Shown here: positions 17,402 through 26,025 of the stretch, piece by piece | How positions within the stretch are numbered: the first letter of the stretch is position 1 | How the letters are laid out: each line of letters starts with the position of its first letter | From: Chitinophagaceae bacterium | Lineage (GTDB): Bacteria > Bacteroidota > Bacteroidia > Chitinophagales > Chitinophagaceae | NCBI GenBank assembly: GCA_016722465.1 | Contig: JADKJC010000002.1 | Span: forward strand, 186,001 to 250,000 | Reading direction: 5' to 3' | DNA length: 64,000 nucleotides | Notes under the pieces: model-generated | What the model saw: the letters and a program-made list of their open reading frames with translations, nothing else | What the model was told of the DNA's origin: nothing | Database searches by the model: none | Translations under genes and position numbers: made by a program

Positions 17402-18252
17402 ATGATAACCATACAAAATATGTCATTCAGGTACAACCGTAAAAGCTTCTGTACAAAAATCTCAGCCTTACACTTGAATCCGGCCGCATCTATGGGCTGC
17501 TTGGGAGGAACGGTGCCGGCAAATCAACACTTCTGAAAAATATGATTGGCCTGCTGTTCCCTCTGAAAGGAACAATTGATGTGAATGGTTTCGCTCCCCG
17601 AAAAAGATGGCCGTCCTTTCTTGAAACAATTTATTTTATACCAGAAGAAGTATATGTGCCTTCGCTTACCATTGAACAGTACATCAATTTGTTTGCTCCC
17701 TTTTATCCAAAGTTCAGCAGGGAACAGTTTGCAAAACACATGGATGAACTGGATGTGCATTCAAATGACAAACTCAACACCTTGTCATTCGGACAGCAGA
17801 AAAAATTTGTAATTGCCTTTGGCCTTGCATGCAACACTAGTGTTCTTTTGCTGGATGAGCCAACCAACGGGCTTGACATCCCTTCCAAAAAACGTTTCCG
17901 CAAACTGATTGCATCAGTGATGAATGAAGAAAGGATGATTTTTATTTCCACCCACCAGATACGTGACCTTGACAACCTGATTGACCAGGTGGTGATTGTG
18001 GATGATGGTCACCTGCTGATGAATGAACCCATTTGTTCCATTGCAGAAAAATTGCTTTTCAAAACAATAGACTCAACAGCAGATGAATCGGATATTTTCT
18101 ATTCAGAAGATTCATTAAACGGTGTTTCCATTGTTACCGAAAACAAAATTGGAACAGAATCGAAAGTAAACCTTGAACATCTTTTCAATGCAGTTACAGA
18201 AAACCCTGAAAGGATAAAACAGATTTTTCAACCAGAAAAAAGTATTGCATGA
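17402..18252 (+). CDS. ABC transporter ATP-binding protein (YtrB-like), frameshifted near the start
   Basis: From ATG 17402 the frame gives MITIQNMSFRYNRK and then breaks at AAAAG (about 17441-17445). One added A restores KKLLYKNLSLTLESGRIYGLLGRNGAGKSTLLKNM and continues in the long frame to 18252, about 284 residues. Motifs: Walker A GRNGAGKST, signature LSFGQQKK, Walker B VLLLDEPTNGLD and the switch His in ISTHQ. The ATPase powers the membrane partner encoded next. The stop overlaps the permease start (ATGA, 18249-18252), indicating translational coupling. Taking a start at 17542 would delete Walker A, so that start is rejected. Confidence 0.88.
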
Positions 18253-19043
18253 ATAACAGTTTCAGCCCTGCCAGGTTTAGTTTGCTCTTTAAAAAAACGT
18301 TGCTCGAAAGGCCCATGCAGTTGCTGGGGCTCGCCGGCCTTTCGCTTGCGCTTACATTCTTTACATACATATACTGCAAAATAATGGCAGGCTTTGATAC
18401 AGCCCAGAATGCATCCTTTATGCTTGGGCTTGTTGGCGGCGGGTGTTTTCTTGCCTCGTTTGTGTATGGTTATTTTTCAAGCAGTGCAATGGGTTCTTCT
18501 TACCTCACATTGCCTGCATCGCATTTTGAAAAATGGCTTTGTGGTGTGCTGCTCACGGGCATTGCTTACATGCTGATTTTCCTTTTATTCTATCGGTTTA
18601 TAGATACCATCTTTGTTGGAATCTATCACCGCAGCCTGGACCCAAACGGGCCATTTTACAAACAACTTTATGAGCAGGTAGAAATTTTTCCTTATGATGG
18701 ATTTGTTGCCAATAAAGGATTTATTATGTTCCTGAATTTTGCCGGCGCCATGCTCCTTGGCTCACTTTATTTTAATAAAACAAGTTTCATCAAAGTGGCT
18801 TTGATCGTTTGTGGTTTCTGGCTTATTATGTATTTGCTCAATTTGCTCATTGCAAAAATGATGATACAAAATGTTGATGGCGCCGTTCCGTACGTCCTTG
18901 TATTCATAGACATGAATAAAGAAACAGGCAGGATAGAACTGCCGGAAAAAGTGATACATATTGTTGAAGTGGCAATACAGATAATAATACCTGCAATATT
19001 GTGGCTGCTTGCATACCTGCGGCTTAAAGAAAAGGAATTTTAA
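18249..19043 (+). CDS. ABC transporter membrane subunit of the YtrA-like cassette
   Basis: 264 residues, about six hydrophobic segments (near residues 24-45, 55-75, 95-115, 160-175, 180-205 and 238-258) with little polar loop sequence except around 120-155. It resembles ABC-2 type permeases only in general layout. Position directly after the ATPase with a 4-nt overlap and before the GntR gene makes it the permease partner. Exported substrate unknown; relatives of this gene layout are induced by cell-wall-active antibiotics in Firmicutes. Confidence 0.75.
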   Translation: MNNSFSPARFSLLFKKTLLERPMQLLGLAGLSLALTFFTYIYCKIMAGFDTAQNASFMLGLVGGGCFLASFVYGYFSSSAMGSSYLTLPASHFEKWLCGVLLTGIAYMLIFLLFYRFIDTIFVGIYHRSLDPNGPFYKQLYEQVEIFPYDGFVANKGFIMFLNFAGAMLLGSLYFNKTSFIKVALIVCGFWLIMYLLNLLIAKMMIQNVDGAVPYVLVFIDMNKETGRIELPEKVIHIVEVAIQIIIPAILWLLAYLRLKEKEF

Positions 19044-19052
19044 AATCAACAC

Positions 19053-19427
19053 ATGGATTTCAGGCAAAACCAACCCATTTACCTGCAGATAGCAGAATAC
19101 GTCTGCGAACAGATTCTTTTAAAAAAATGGAAGCTGGGGGATAGGATTATCAGCATCCGTGACATTGCAGTGAAAATGGAAGTGAACCCCAATACGGTGC
19201 AGAGAGCGTATGATTTTCTACAGCAGCAAAGCATCATCACCAATAAAAGGGGCGTGGGGTATTTCACTGAGGAGGATGCTATGGAACGCATTCTTGCTTT
19301 CAGGAAAGAACAGTTTATGGAACATGAGTTGCCTGTGCTTCTCCGCAATATGTACCTGCTTAAGATTGACACGAAGGAAATAAAAAACCAGTATGACCAG
19401 TTCGTAAAAGATAATTTTTCAAAATAA
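19053..19427 (+). CDS. GntR-family transcriptional regulator, YtrA subfamily
   Basis: 124 residues, the short length typical of the YtrA subgroup: a winged helix-turn-helix (about residues 8-75; PIYLQIAEYVCEQILLKKWKLGDRI, SIRDIAVKMEVNPNTVQRAYDFLQQQ, GVGYFT) plus a short C-terminal helix pair instead of a ligand-binding domain. In this subgroup the regulator usually represses its own ABC operon. Here it is third in the cassette, 9 nt after the permease, and the inverted repeat at 17377-17400 is its likely target. Confidence 0.9.
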   Translation: MDFRQNQPIYLQIAEYVCEQILLKKWKLGDRIISIRDIAVKMEVNPNTVQRAYDFLQQQSIITNKRGVGYFTEEDAMERILAFRKEQFMEHELPVLLRNMYLLKIDTKEIKNQYDQFVKDNFSK

Positions 19428-19432
19428 AAATA

Positions 19433-20152
19433 ATGAAACTCACCACAAAAATACTCGCCGCCATGCTGCTGCTTTTTACAGCGGGGCTATTCATATCCAA
19501 CAGTATTTTAAAGAAGGAATATGAGAAGGCTGATAAAAGCGACCTGTACTGGAACTACGGAAAAATATTGGAACAGCCGTTCAGCCATATCAGGATTGAA
19601 GGCGGCAATATAACAAAGATTGCCTTTGAGCAAAATGCAAAGTCATCTGTAAGGGTTTACAAAAACTGGGATGGTTATTCAAATGGAAGTGTGAAGGCTT
19701 ATGTAAAAAACGATACCCTGTTTTTGAAATTTCCCAATACATACAGGGATATTCCTGAAAGGAACTGGATGGAATGGAACACTTTGGTACGTGTATTTTC
19801 TCCACACTTACTTTCTGTAACCGGCACCGACACAAAATTTGAAATGTTCGGGATAAAACAAAAAAGTATCACCGTAAAACTGGATGGCAAGTCGGATTTT
19901 GAACTGGAGAGCATGAATACAGATTTAGATTCATTGAACATTGTTCAAAGCGATTCTTCAGCAGTGGTTTTCGAAATGTCGCCAGATTATAAAACAACAG
20001 AATCATTTCATGTAAATCATGTGGATGCAAATGTGCAGGGAGTTTCCATTTTGGATCTTGGGCATGCACAGATAGACTCATTGAAACTAAGTATTGCAGA
20101 CAGTTCTGGTATTCTCCTTTCGGGAGGTGCATTGAAAAAGAGAAAACAATGA
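19433..20152 (+). CDS. Putative exported protein of the YtrA-like cassette (DUF2807-like)
   Basis: 239 residues with an N-terminal membrane or signal segment (MKLTTKILAAMLLLFTAGLFISNS), then a beta-rich domain with repeats of the form LDGKSDFELESMNTDLDSLNIVQSDSS, resembling the head-GIN/putative adhesin domain (DUF2807). It starts 5 nt after the GntR gene and so belongs to the same transcript. Similar proteins follow YtrA-type cassettes in other Bacteroidota as far as I recall. Role unknown; identification of the domain is tentative. Confidence 0.65.
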   Translation: MKLTTKILAAMLLLFTAGLFISNSILKKEYEKADKSDLYWNYGKILEQPFSHIRIEGGNITKIAFEQNAKSSVRVYKNWDGYSNGSVKAYVKNDTLFLKFPNTYRDIPERNWMEWNTLVRVFSPHLLSVTGTDTKFEMFGIKQKSITVKLDGKSDFELESMNTDLDSLNIVQSDSSAVVFEMSPDYKTTESFHVNHVDANVQGVSILDLGHAQIDSLKLSIADSSGILLSGGALKKRKQ

Positions 20153-20187
20153 TGACACAAACCAGACCGGGACAGCAAGACCAGGCG

Positions 20188-21293
20188 CTACTCCACCCAA
20201 TCAGCAATAAAAATATTGGTATCCCTGGTGCCGCCGTTATTACGGTTGCTGCAGAAAACTATTTTTTTACCATCAGGGCTGAACATTGGAAATGCATCGA
20301 ATATCTTTTCTGTAGATATCTTTTCCAAACCGCTGCCATCTTCATTGATAAGATAAAGATTGAAAGGGTACCCTCTTTTGCTTTGATGATTGCTGGCGAA
20401 AATGATGCGCTTGCTGTCGGGCAGGTAAGCTGGCGCCCAGTTGGCATTGCCGAAAGCGGTAACCTGTTTCGCATTGCTGCCATCTGTATTGGCAATAAAT
20501 ACTTCCATATTGGTTGGTGCTACTAAATTTTCCGACAGTAATTCTTTATACTCTTTTATCGCCGCTTCGGTTGTTGGCCTGGATGCACGCCAGATGATCT
20601 TCTTCCCATCCGGACTGAACCATGCACCACCATCGTAGCCCAATGCATTAGTGATTCTCTTTCTTTACCACTCTTTATATCCATGATGTAAAGATCAATA
20701 TCGCCATCCTTGGTACTGGTATAGATCATCTTTTTACCATCCGGACTTATGGTTGCTTCTGCATCATACCCTTTGCTTGTGGTCAATTGTTTTACAATAT
20801 TTCCTTTCAGGTCAGCCATGAAAATATCATAACTGTCATACAATGGCCAGATGTATTTATTACCATACTTTTTTCTGTCAGGAACGGGCGGGCAGGTATC
20901 AGCACCCAGGTGTGTACTGGCATAGATTACGTGCTTCCCATCTTTCATGAACGCACCGCAGGTAGTTCGGCCCTTGCCACTGCTGATCTTTACTGGTTCA
21001 AACTTTTCGCCGGGGGCTGGCACTTTTCCAATAAACATTTCATCACACAATATGCCTTCTTTAGGGTTGGTGCGCTGAAAGATGAGCCATTTGCCATCAA
21101 AGCTGAAATAGGCTTCGGCATTATCACCTCCAAAAGTTAATTGCTGCACATTGGCAAAATGTTTTTCAGCAGCAAAATGAATGGTATCAGTAAAAGATGT
21201 TGAAAGTTTAAAGTTGAAGGTTGAAGGTTTAAAACTGCTTACGGCCGTAAACAGCATCAAAACAACTGGCAATACAAGGATCATTTTTTTCAT
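20188..21293 (-). CDS. TolB-like/PD40 beta-propeller exported protein, frameshifted
   Basis: An N-terminal signal segment (MKKMILVLPVVLMLFTAVSS) is followed by several WD40-like PD40 blades: AYFSFDGKWLIFQR, GAFMKDGKHVIYAS, ATISPDGKKMIYTS, AWFSPDGKKIIWRA, PAYLPDSKRIIFAS, PMFSPDGKKIVFCS. The frame breaks after MDIKSGKE (about 20664-20670); one added A in AAAGAAAGAG gives KEKRITNALGYDGGAWFSPDG and joins both halves, about 368 residues. Propellers of this type are periplasmic and bind peptides or proteins; some accompany peptidases. A 35-nt stretch of exact heptads (21200-21234) encodes the residues just after the signal peptide. The gene converges on the ABC cassette. Confidence 0.85.
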
Positions 21294-21377
21294 GCGGTAG
21301 TGTTTCTTTCCGGCAAAGTTAAAAGGCTGCAGACGGAACTTTGTAAAAATTTTGTCAGCAAACTTAATTCAAGCCAT

Positions 21378-21385
21378 TAAATTTG
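21378..21385 (+). promoter_or_regulatory. -7 promoter element for the TPR lipoprotein gene
   Basis: TAAATTTG fits TAnnTTTG and ends 13 nt before the ATG. A TTTG at 21351-21354 lies 23 nt upstream, slightly further than usual for a -33 element. Confidence 0.5.
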
Positions 21386-21398
21386 CCTTTTATACAAC

Positions 21399-22199
21399 AT
21401 GAACAAAATTATCTTTTTCGTTTTTTTACTTGCATTGGCCTCCTGCAGTAATAACGGCAATAATACCAGCGCCGGCAACAGCAATGCCGATATGCCAGAG
21501 CAGGAAAAGAATATGAGGGACCTTGCAGCAAAATATCCCGACTCATTTTTACTCAAAGAAAACCTGATACAGTATTTCAGGGAGAACAGTAATTATGGGC
21601 AGGCTATTGCAGAAACAGAGTATGCATTAAAAAATGACAGTGCCAATGAAAGGCTTTGGTACATGAAAGCCACACTGCTTACGGAGAACGATGATACCAC
21701 AAAGGCTATTAAAGCATGGGAGCAAACCATCAGGATCAGTCCCAGGCCGGAGTATTTAATGTCGCTGGGTACCTTGTATGCTTTTACAAAAGACCCACTG
21801 GCACTTGGCATGGCAGATGTACTGATGGCTTATGGCCCATCCACCCAGTACCAGGGGTTGTTTATAAAAGGACTTTACTGCAATACAACAGGAAACAAGG
21901 CAAAGGCGGCGGAATTTTTTGATGCCTGCATTTCAATAGACTATACCAACACCCTCGCCTACCGTGAAAAAGCCATTGCAGAGTATGATATGGGTGATTA
22001 CAAGGCTGCCATTAAAACCCTGGAATTGGCGTTGACAGTTAAGAAAACATACGATGAAGCTTATTACTGGCTTGGACGCTGTTTTGAAAAACAGGATAAA
22101 AAACAAGATGCTATAGAAAGTTATAAAATTGCTTTGCAGTTATCGCCTGATTATATTGAAGCTAAAGATGCATTAGGAAAATTAGGCGTGGTGCAGTAG
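21399..22199 (+). CDS. TPR-repeat lipoprotein
   Basis: 266 residues. Lipoprotein signal MNKIIFFVFLLALASC (Cys16) followed by an Asn/Ser-rich linker. From about residue 30 it is built of tetratricopeptide repeats (YGQAIAETEYALKNDSANERLWYMKATLL, AIKAWEQTIRISPRPEYLMSLGTLYA, AAEFFDACISIDYTNTLAYREKAIAEY, AIKTLELALTVKKTYDEAYYWLGRCF, AIESYKIALQLSPDYIEA). TPR solenoids bind other proteins; no partner is apparent. Probably periplasm-facing and membrane-anchored. Confidence 0.85.
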   Translation: MNKIIFFVFLLALASCSNNGNNTSAGNSNADMPEQEKNMRDLAAKYPDSFLLKENLIQYFRENSNYGQAIAETEYALKNDSANERLWYMKATLLTENDDTTKAIKAWEQTIRISPRPEYLMSLGTLYAFTKDPLALGMADVLMAYGPSTQYQGLFIKGLYCNTTGNKAKAAEFFDACISIDYTNTLAYREKAIAEYDMGDYKAAIKTLELALTVKKTYDEAYYWLGRCFEKQDKKQDAIESYKIALQLSPDYIEAKDALGKLGVVQ

Positions 22200-22249
22200 T
22201 CGTGAATGGTGGGTCACAAAAAATTACAGGTAGTCTGAAGTTTAAGCCG

Positions 22250-22286
22250 TTATCAATTATCAATTAAAAAATCATCAGTTAATAAC
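22250..22286. repeat. 7-nt periodic repeat before rpe
   Basis: TTATCAA, TTATCAA, TTAAAAA, ATCATCA, GTTAATA run up to the rpe start codon. It takes the place of a recognisable ribosome binding site. Confidence 0.5.
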
Positions 22287-22934
22287 ATGCCCATCATTGC
22301 ACCTTCTCTACTATCAGCAAATTATTTACAACTGCAGCATGACTGTGATATGCTAAATGCCAGCCAGGCCGACTGGTATCACCTGGATGTTATGGATGGC
22401 CGCTTTGTACCCAATATCAGTTTTGGGCCAATGCTCATCGAATTTTTCAGGAAAGCAACCACCAAAGTTTGCGATGTGCATTTGATGATAGAAGAACCAG
22501 AAAAGTATGCGGAGGCATTTAAAAAAGCAGGTGCCGATATTTTAACGGTACACTATGAAGCCTGCAGGCATTTGCACCGCAACATACAACAAATCAAAGC
22601 ACTGGGAATGCAGGCTGGCGTAGCATTGAATCCACACACCCCTGTTGAGTTGCTGAAAGACATACTGGCAGATATTGACATGGTACTGATCATGAGTGTG
22701 AATCCGGGTTTTGGAGGGCAATCATTTATTCCGCAGACACTTAATAAAATAAAAGCATTGCGAAGTATGATCAACGAACAGGGCTTGAATGTAAAGATCG
22801 AGATTGATGGAGGTGTTACCTTAGAAAATGCCCAACTAATCATAGATGCCGGGGCCGATGTACTGGTAGCAGGCAATACGGTTTTCAAATCTGCCAATCC
22901 TTTTGAAACGATCGCAAAGCTGAAAGCACTTTAG
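22287..22934 (+). CDS. rpe: Ribulose-phosphate 3-epimerase
   Basis: 215 residues, a TIM-barrel enzyme of the pentose phosphate pathway (D-ribulose 5-phosphate to D-xylulose 5-phosphate). Motifs: PSLLSANYLQLQHD, YHLDVMDGRFVPNISFGP (metal-binding His and catalytic Asp), DVHLMIEEPEKY, LIMSVNPGFGGQSFIP and EIDGGVTLENA (second catalytic Asp). Length typical. It stands alone between the TPR lipoprotein and a membrane protein on the same strand. Confidence 0.97.
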   Translation: MPIIAPSLLSANYLQLQHDCDMLNASQADWYHLDVMDGRFVPNISFGPMLIEFFRKATTKVCDVHLMIEEPEKYAEAFKKAGADILTVHYEACRHLHRNIQQIKALGMQAGVALNPHTPVELLKDILADIDMVLIMSVNPGFGGQSFIPQTLNKIKALRSMINEQGLNVKIEIDGGVTLENAQLIIDAGADVLVAGNTVFKSANPFETIAKLKAL

Positions 22935-22976
22935 TAAGCCAATTTGCAAACAAGCAGTGAAGATTGTTACCTGTAA

Positions 22977-24164
22977 ATGAATTCAACCATTATACAAAAA
23001 GAAAAAAACAGTTCAACCCTCTTAACCAGTTCCCGTTCCGGAAAAGAACAAGCGATCCTGTTAATAAGGCTGATGCCGGTATTCTGGCTCACAGCAAAAA
23101 TCATTGGGTGGAAAGCGTGGTTAAAAGAAAGATCTTTCCCTGTTGTTCCTCTTTTCGACTGGCTCGACTGGCCTTCGCCCGTTCATTACATTTTATTTGC
23201 TGCATCCCTTGCATTGCTGCTGCTATTAATGCTCAGGCCGCTCAATAAAGCAATACTCACAGCAATTTTTATTACAGAAATACTTTCCTGCCTTGGTGAT
23301 CAAACCAGGTGGCAACCCTGGGAATACCAATATCTTTTCACCATTTTAATCTGCCTCCTCAATCGGTTAAACCCACAACGCATCGTAACCGGCATTGCCT
23401 TTGTAATGGCAGCCACTTATCTCTACAGTGGGATTGGCAAATTCAATGATGGCTACCTGGTGCTGGTATGGGATAATATTTTTTTAAAAAAATTCTTCCG
23501 GTTAAGCGAAGCAGCCCGGCAGCACAGCCTGGTATACAACGGAGGATATATTACAGCCGCCATTGAAAGTATTTTTGCAGTTGGGTTGCTCTTCAAAAAA
23601 ACACAAAAGCTATCTGCGTGGGTAACGATGGCCATGCATGCATTGATACTGCTTGCCATCGGCCCACTAGGTATTAATTACAATGTGATCGTATGGCCGT
23701 GGAATGTATTAATGATGGTATTTCTTTACAATATTTTTATTTTGGAAAGTAATTATGCAGCAAACATAAAAGACCTGTGGCCGGGTTGGAACAAGCTTAT
23801 TTTATTTTGCTGGGGCATTTTACCGGGGCTGAATTACCTGGGGGTTTGGGATAGCTATTTGTCCTGCCGGCTCTATTCCGGGCACCTGCCACAAATGGTT
23901 TTTTGCATAAAGGACAGCAGTGAAAAAGCAGCAATGAAACCGTATATAAGTAGCGGAGATCACTATCATTTATGCGATGGCGAAGCCCTGGTAAACTTAC
24001 AAATATGGGCTATGAGAGAAATGAATGTGCCACCTTACCCGGAAATGAGGGTGTATAAGAAAATCGAAGAACAATGGCGAAAGAAGCATCCCAACGGCAG
24101 CAGCACCATCATTTATTACAGACCCATCCGTCAAAATGAGATTGAAAAAATAACCGGGGAATAG
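22977..24164 (+). CDS. Multi-pass membrane protein (possibly HTTM-like)
   Basis: 395 residues. About eight to nine hydrophobic segments lie between residues 25 and 310, followed by a soluble C-terminal part (about 310-395) with VPPYPEMRVYKKIEEQWRKKHP. The pattern of WQPWEYQYLF, a TYLYSGIGKFNDGY segment and the tail after the last helix recalls HTTM (vitamin K-dependent carboxylase-like) membrane proteins, but no catalytic Lys is securely identifiable. The start is the first in-frame ATG; a later one at MPVFWLTAK would remove a non-hydrophobic leader of about 32 residues. Function unknown. Confidence 0.7.
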   Translation: MNSTIIQKEKNSSTLLTSSRSGKEQAILLIRLMPVFWLTAKIIGWKAWLKERSFPVVPLFDWLDWPSPVHYILFAASLALLLLLMLRPLNKAILTAIFITEILSCLGDQTRWQPWEYQYLFTILICLLNRLNPQRIVTGIAFVMAATYLYSGIGKFNDGYLVLVWDNIFLKKFFRLSEAARQHSLVYNGGYITAAIESIFAVGLLFKKTQKLSAWVTMAMHALILLAIGPLGINYNVIVWPWNVLMMVFLYNIFILESNYAANIKDLWPGWNKLILFCWGILPGLNYLGVWDSYLSCRLYSGHLPQMVFCIKDSSEKAAMKPYISSGDHYHLCDGEALVNLQIWAMREMNVPPYPEMRVYKKIEEQWRKKHPNGSSTIIYYRPIRQNEIEKITGE

Positions 24165-24186
24165 CCTGTTGAATTAAAAAATAATG

Positions 24187-25293
24187 CTAATTAACAGGAG
24201 ATAAGAAAGTAAAAATGCTCTTTGCCGCATTGGCGGAGGCATTGCCACCCTGGCTCAACAAATTCTTCAATGCGGTGTAGTCATCTTTCAACTGTTGCTG
24301 TTTTGCAGTATCCAAAAGCAGTGTATTCAATGCAGTTGTAATATTCTGCGTGGTAAGCTCATCCTGTATCAGTTCTTTCACTACTTCTTTGTCCATGATC
24401 AAATTCACCAGGCAGATGTACTTTATTTTGACCAGGCGTTTTGCAATTTGATAAGAGAAATTGTTTCCTTTATAACATACCACTTCCGGCACTCCAAACA
24501 ATGCTGTCTCCAAAGTGGCCGTACCGCTTGTTACCAATGCGGCTTTTGCTTCACTTAATAATTGGTAGGTTTCATTCACTACAGAAGAAACATTGGAATA
24601 AGGAGATAATAATCCATTGTAAAAGTTTTCTTCAATGCCCGGTGCTTTAGCAACCACAAAGTGGTAGTCAGGAAAATGTTGGGCTGCCTTCAACATAATG
24701 GGCAGCTTCTTTAATATCTCCTGTTTCCTGCTGCCGGGTAATAAGGCAATTATTTTTTTGCCTGAATAAAATGGCGCTGCAGGTTTAAAATCTTCAATCA
24801 CTTTTACCAGGGGATGGCCTACATACTCCACCTCATAATTCCATTTTTTATAAAACGCTTTTTCAAAAGGAAGTATCACCAGCATTTTATCTATATCTCT
24901 TTTAATGGCTTTCACCCTGCTCTCTTTCCATGCCCATACCTGGGGTGAAATATAGTAGATGATCTTAAAGCCCTGTTGCTTTGCCCATTTGGCGATGCGT
25001 AAATTAAAACCAGGGTAATCAACCAGTATCAATGCATCCGGCCGGTATTGAAGAATATCTTTTTTACAAAGATCAAGATTTCTAAAAATCGTTTTCAGGT
25101 TTTTAATCACTTCTGTAAACCCCATAAAAGCCAGGTCCCGGTAATGCTTTACCAGCGTGGCTCCTGCGGCTTCCATCTTATCTCCACCCCAGCAACGGAA
25201 AACAGTAGTGTGATCAAGCTGCTTCAATTCTTTTATCAAATTGCTTGCATGTAAATCACCGCTTGCCTCTCCTGCTATGATATAGTATTTCAT
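24187..25293 (-). CDS. lpxB: Lipid-A-disaccharide synthase
   Basis: 368 residues, GT19 family. It joins UDP-2,3-diacylglucosamine and lipid X to form the lipid A disaccharide at the inner membrane. Motifs: MKYYIIAGEASGDLHASNLI, FRCWGGDKMEAAG, MGFTEVIKNL, LVDYPGFNLRIAK, YYISPQVWAWKESR, LLPGSRKQEI and a C-terminal SGTATLETALFGVPEVVCYK. Length is normal. Its presence supports a Gram-negative outer membrane. It converges on the preceding membrane-protein gene. Confidence 0.97.
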   Translation of the reverse strand: MKYYIIAGEASGDLHASNLIKELKQLDHTTVFRCWGGDKMEAAGATLVKHYRDLAFMGFTEVIKNLKTIFRNLDLCKKDILQYRPDALILVDYPGFNLRIAKWAKQQGFKIIYYISPQVWAWKESRVKAIKRDIDKMLVILPFEKAFYKKWNYEVEYVGHPLVKVIEDFKPAAPFYSGKKIIALLPGSRKQEILKKLPIMLKAAQHFPDYHFVVAKAPGIEENFYNGLLSPYSNVSSVVNETYQLLSEAKAALVTSGTATLETALFGVPEVVCYKGNNFSYQIAKRLVKIKYICLVNLIMDKEVVKELIQDELTTQNITTALNTLLLDTAKQQQLKDDYTALKNLLSQGGNASANAAKSIFTFLSPVN

Positions 25294-25341
25294 TTGTAAA
25301 AACTTGCTGCAATTTATACCAATTCAACCTAAACTTTTTGC

Positions 25342-25373
25342 CAAAAAAAGAGCTGCCAAAAATTGGCAGCTCT
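25342..25373 (-). terminator. Intrinsic terminator of the Spy-like gene
   Basis: AGAGCTGCCAA (25349-25359) pairs with TTGGCAGCTCT (25363-25373); on the minus strand the 11-bp stem is followed by seven Ts. It lies 29 nt after the stop of the Spy-like gene. Confidence 0.9.
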
Positions 25374-25401
25374 GCTTGCTTTATTCTATACCCTGAAACC
25401 T

Positions 25402-25866
25402 CTACTGATTTTGAACTGCCGGTGCAGCTTCCTGTGGTTTTGATTCGCCTGCCTCTTTTTTCATCTTCATTTCCCTTCTGTTCTTTTTAGCTTCCTTCAT
25501 TTTCATCTTTATTTCTTTCATTTTTACTTTTTGCTCATCTGTAAGTATTGTTTGCATATTGGCGACCTGTCCTTTTTTTATTGCTCTCAGTTGTTCCTTT
25601 TTCTGTTCTTCTGTTAGTTTAGAATCATTCAGAATCGCCAGTTTCTTTTCCTTGTTACCGGCATTCATTTCCTTTAATTTGGCTTTCTGCTCTTCCGTAA
25701 GGTTAAGTGCCTTCATCATCGCTCTTTTTTCATGCATCCCTTTTTTATGACGCATTTTATTTTCAGGAGTCTTTTTACTAAACTCAACCGGTTTGTTTTC
25801 TTTAACCTGTGCAAAACTTAACTGGCCCATAAAAACTACCAGCAGTAACAGAATGATCTTTTTCAT
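25402..25866 (-). CDS. Spy/CpxP-like (LTxxQ) periplasmic protein
   Basis: 154 residues. Signal peptide MKKIILLLLVVFMGQLSFAQ, then a very basic helical protein with LTEEQKAKLKEMNAG (about residues 56-70), LTEEQKKEQLRAIKKG (about 84-99) and LTDEQKVKMKEIKMKMKEAKK (about 107-127), the LTxxQ pattern of the Spy/CpxP envelope-stress chaperones. The C-terminal tail is Lys/Glu/Ala-rich. Such small proteins are abundant in Bacteroidota; activity is inferred from the motif only. Flanked by its own terminator. Confidence 0.8.
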   Translation of the reverse strand: MKKIILLLLVVFMGQLSFAQVKENKPVEFSKKTPENKMRHKKGMHEKRAMMKALNLTEEQKAKLKEMNAGNKEKKLAILNDSKLTEEQKKEQLRAIKKGQVANMQTILTDEQKVKMKEIKMKMKEAKKNRREMKMKKEAGESKPQEAAPAVQNQ

Positions 25867-25971
25867 ATTTTTTGATTTTATTTTTTACCTGCCAAACTCA
25901 TTTTGGGAATTTGCTATTTTGTTTCCAGGTGATAGATGATTTATTAAAGAAAAGGTTTAATCCCGTCAAAC

Positions 25972-25999
25972 AAAAAAAAGGCACCGAAGTGCCTTTTTT
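25972..25999 (-). terminator. Intrinsic terminator of the giant adhesin gene
   Basis: AAAAAAGGCAC / GTGCCTTTTTT around loop CGAA, with an A-run at 25972-25979 and a T-run at 25994-25999. On the minus strand it lies 26 nt downstream of the 26026 stop. Confidence 0.88.
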
Positions 26000-26025
26000 G
26001 ATTTTACTAATATTTTTAAAACAAA

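Noticed and set aside
17542..18252. Shorter ABC ATPase beginning at 17542
   Set aside because: This start lies after Walker A; the missing motif is present just upstream and only needs a one-base correction.
20149..20526. Plus-strand frame overlapping the end of the ABC cassette
   Set aside because: Antisense to the TolB-like propeller blades, which are clearly coding.
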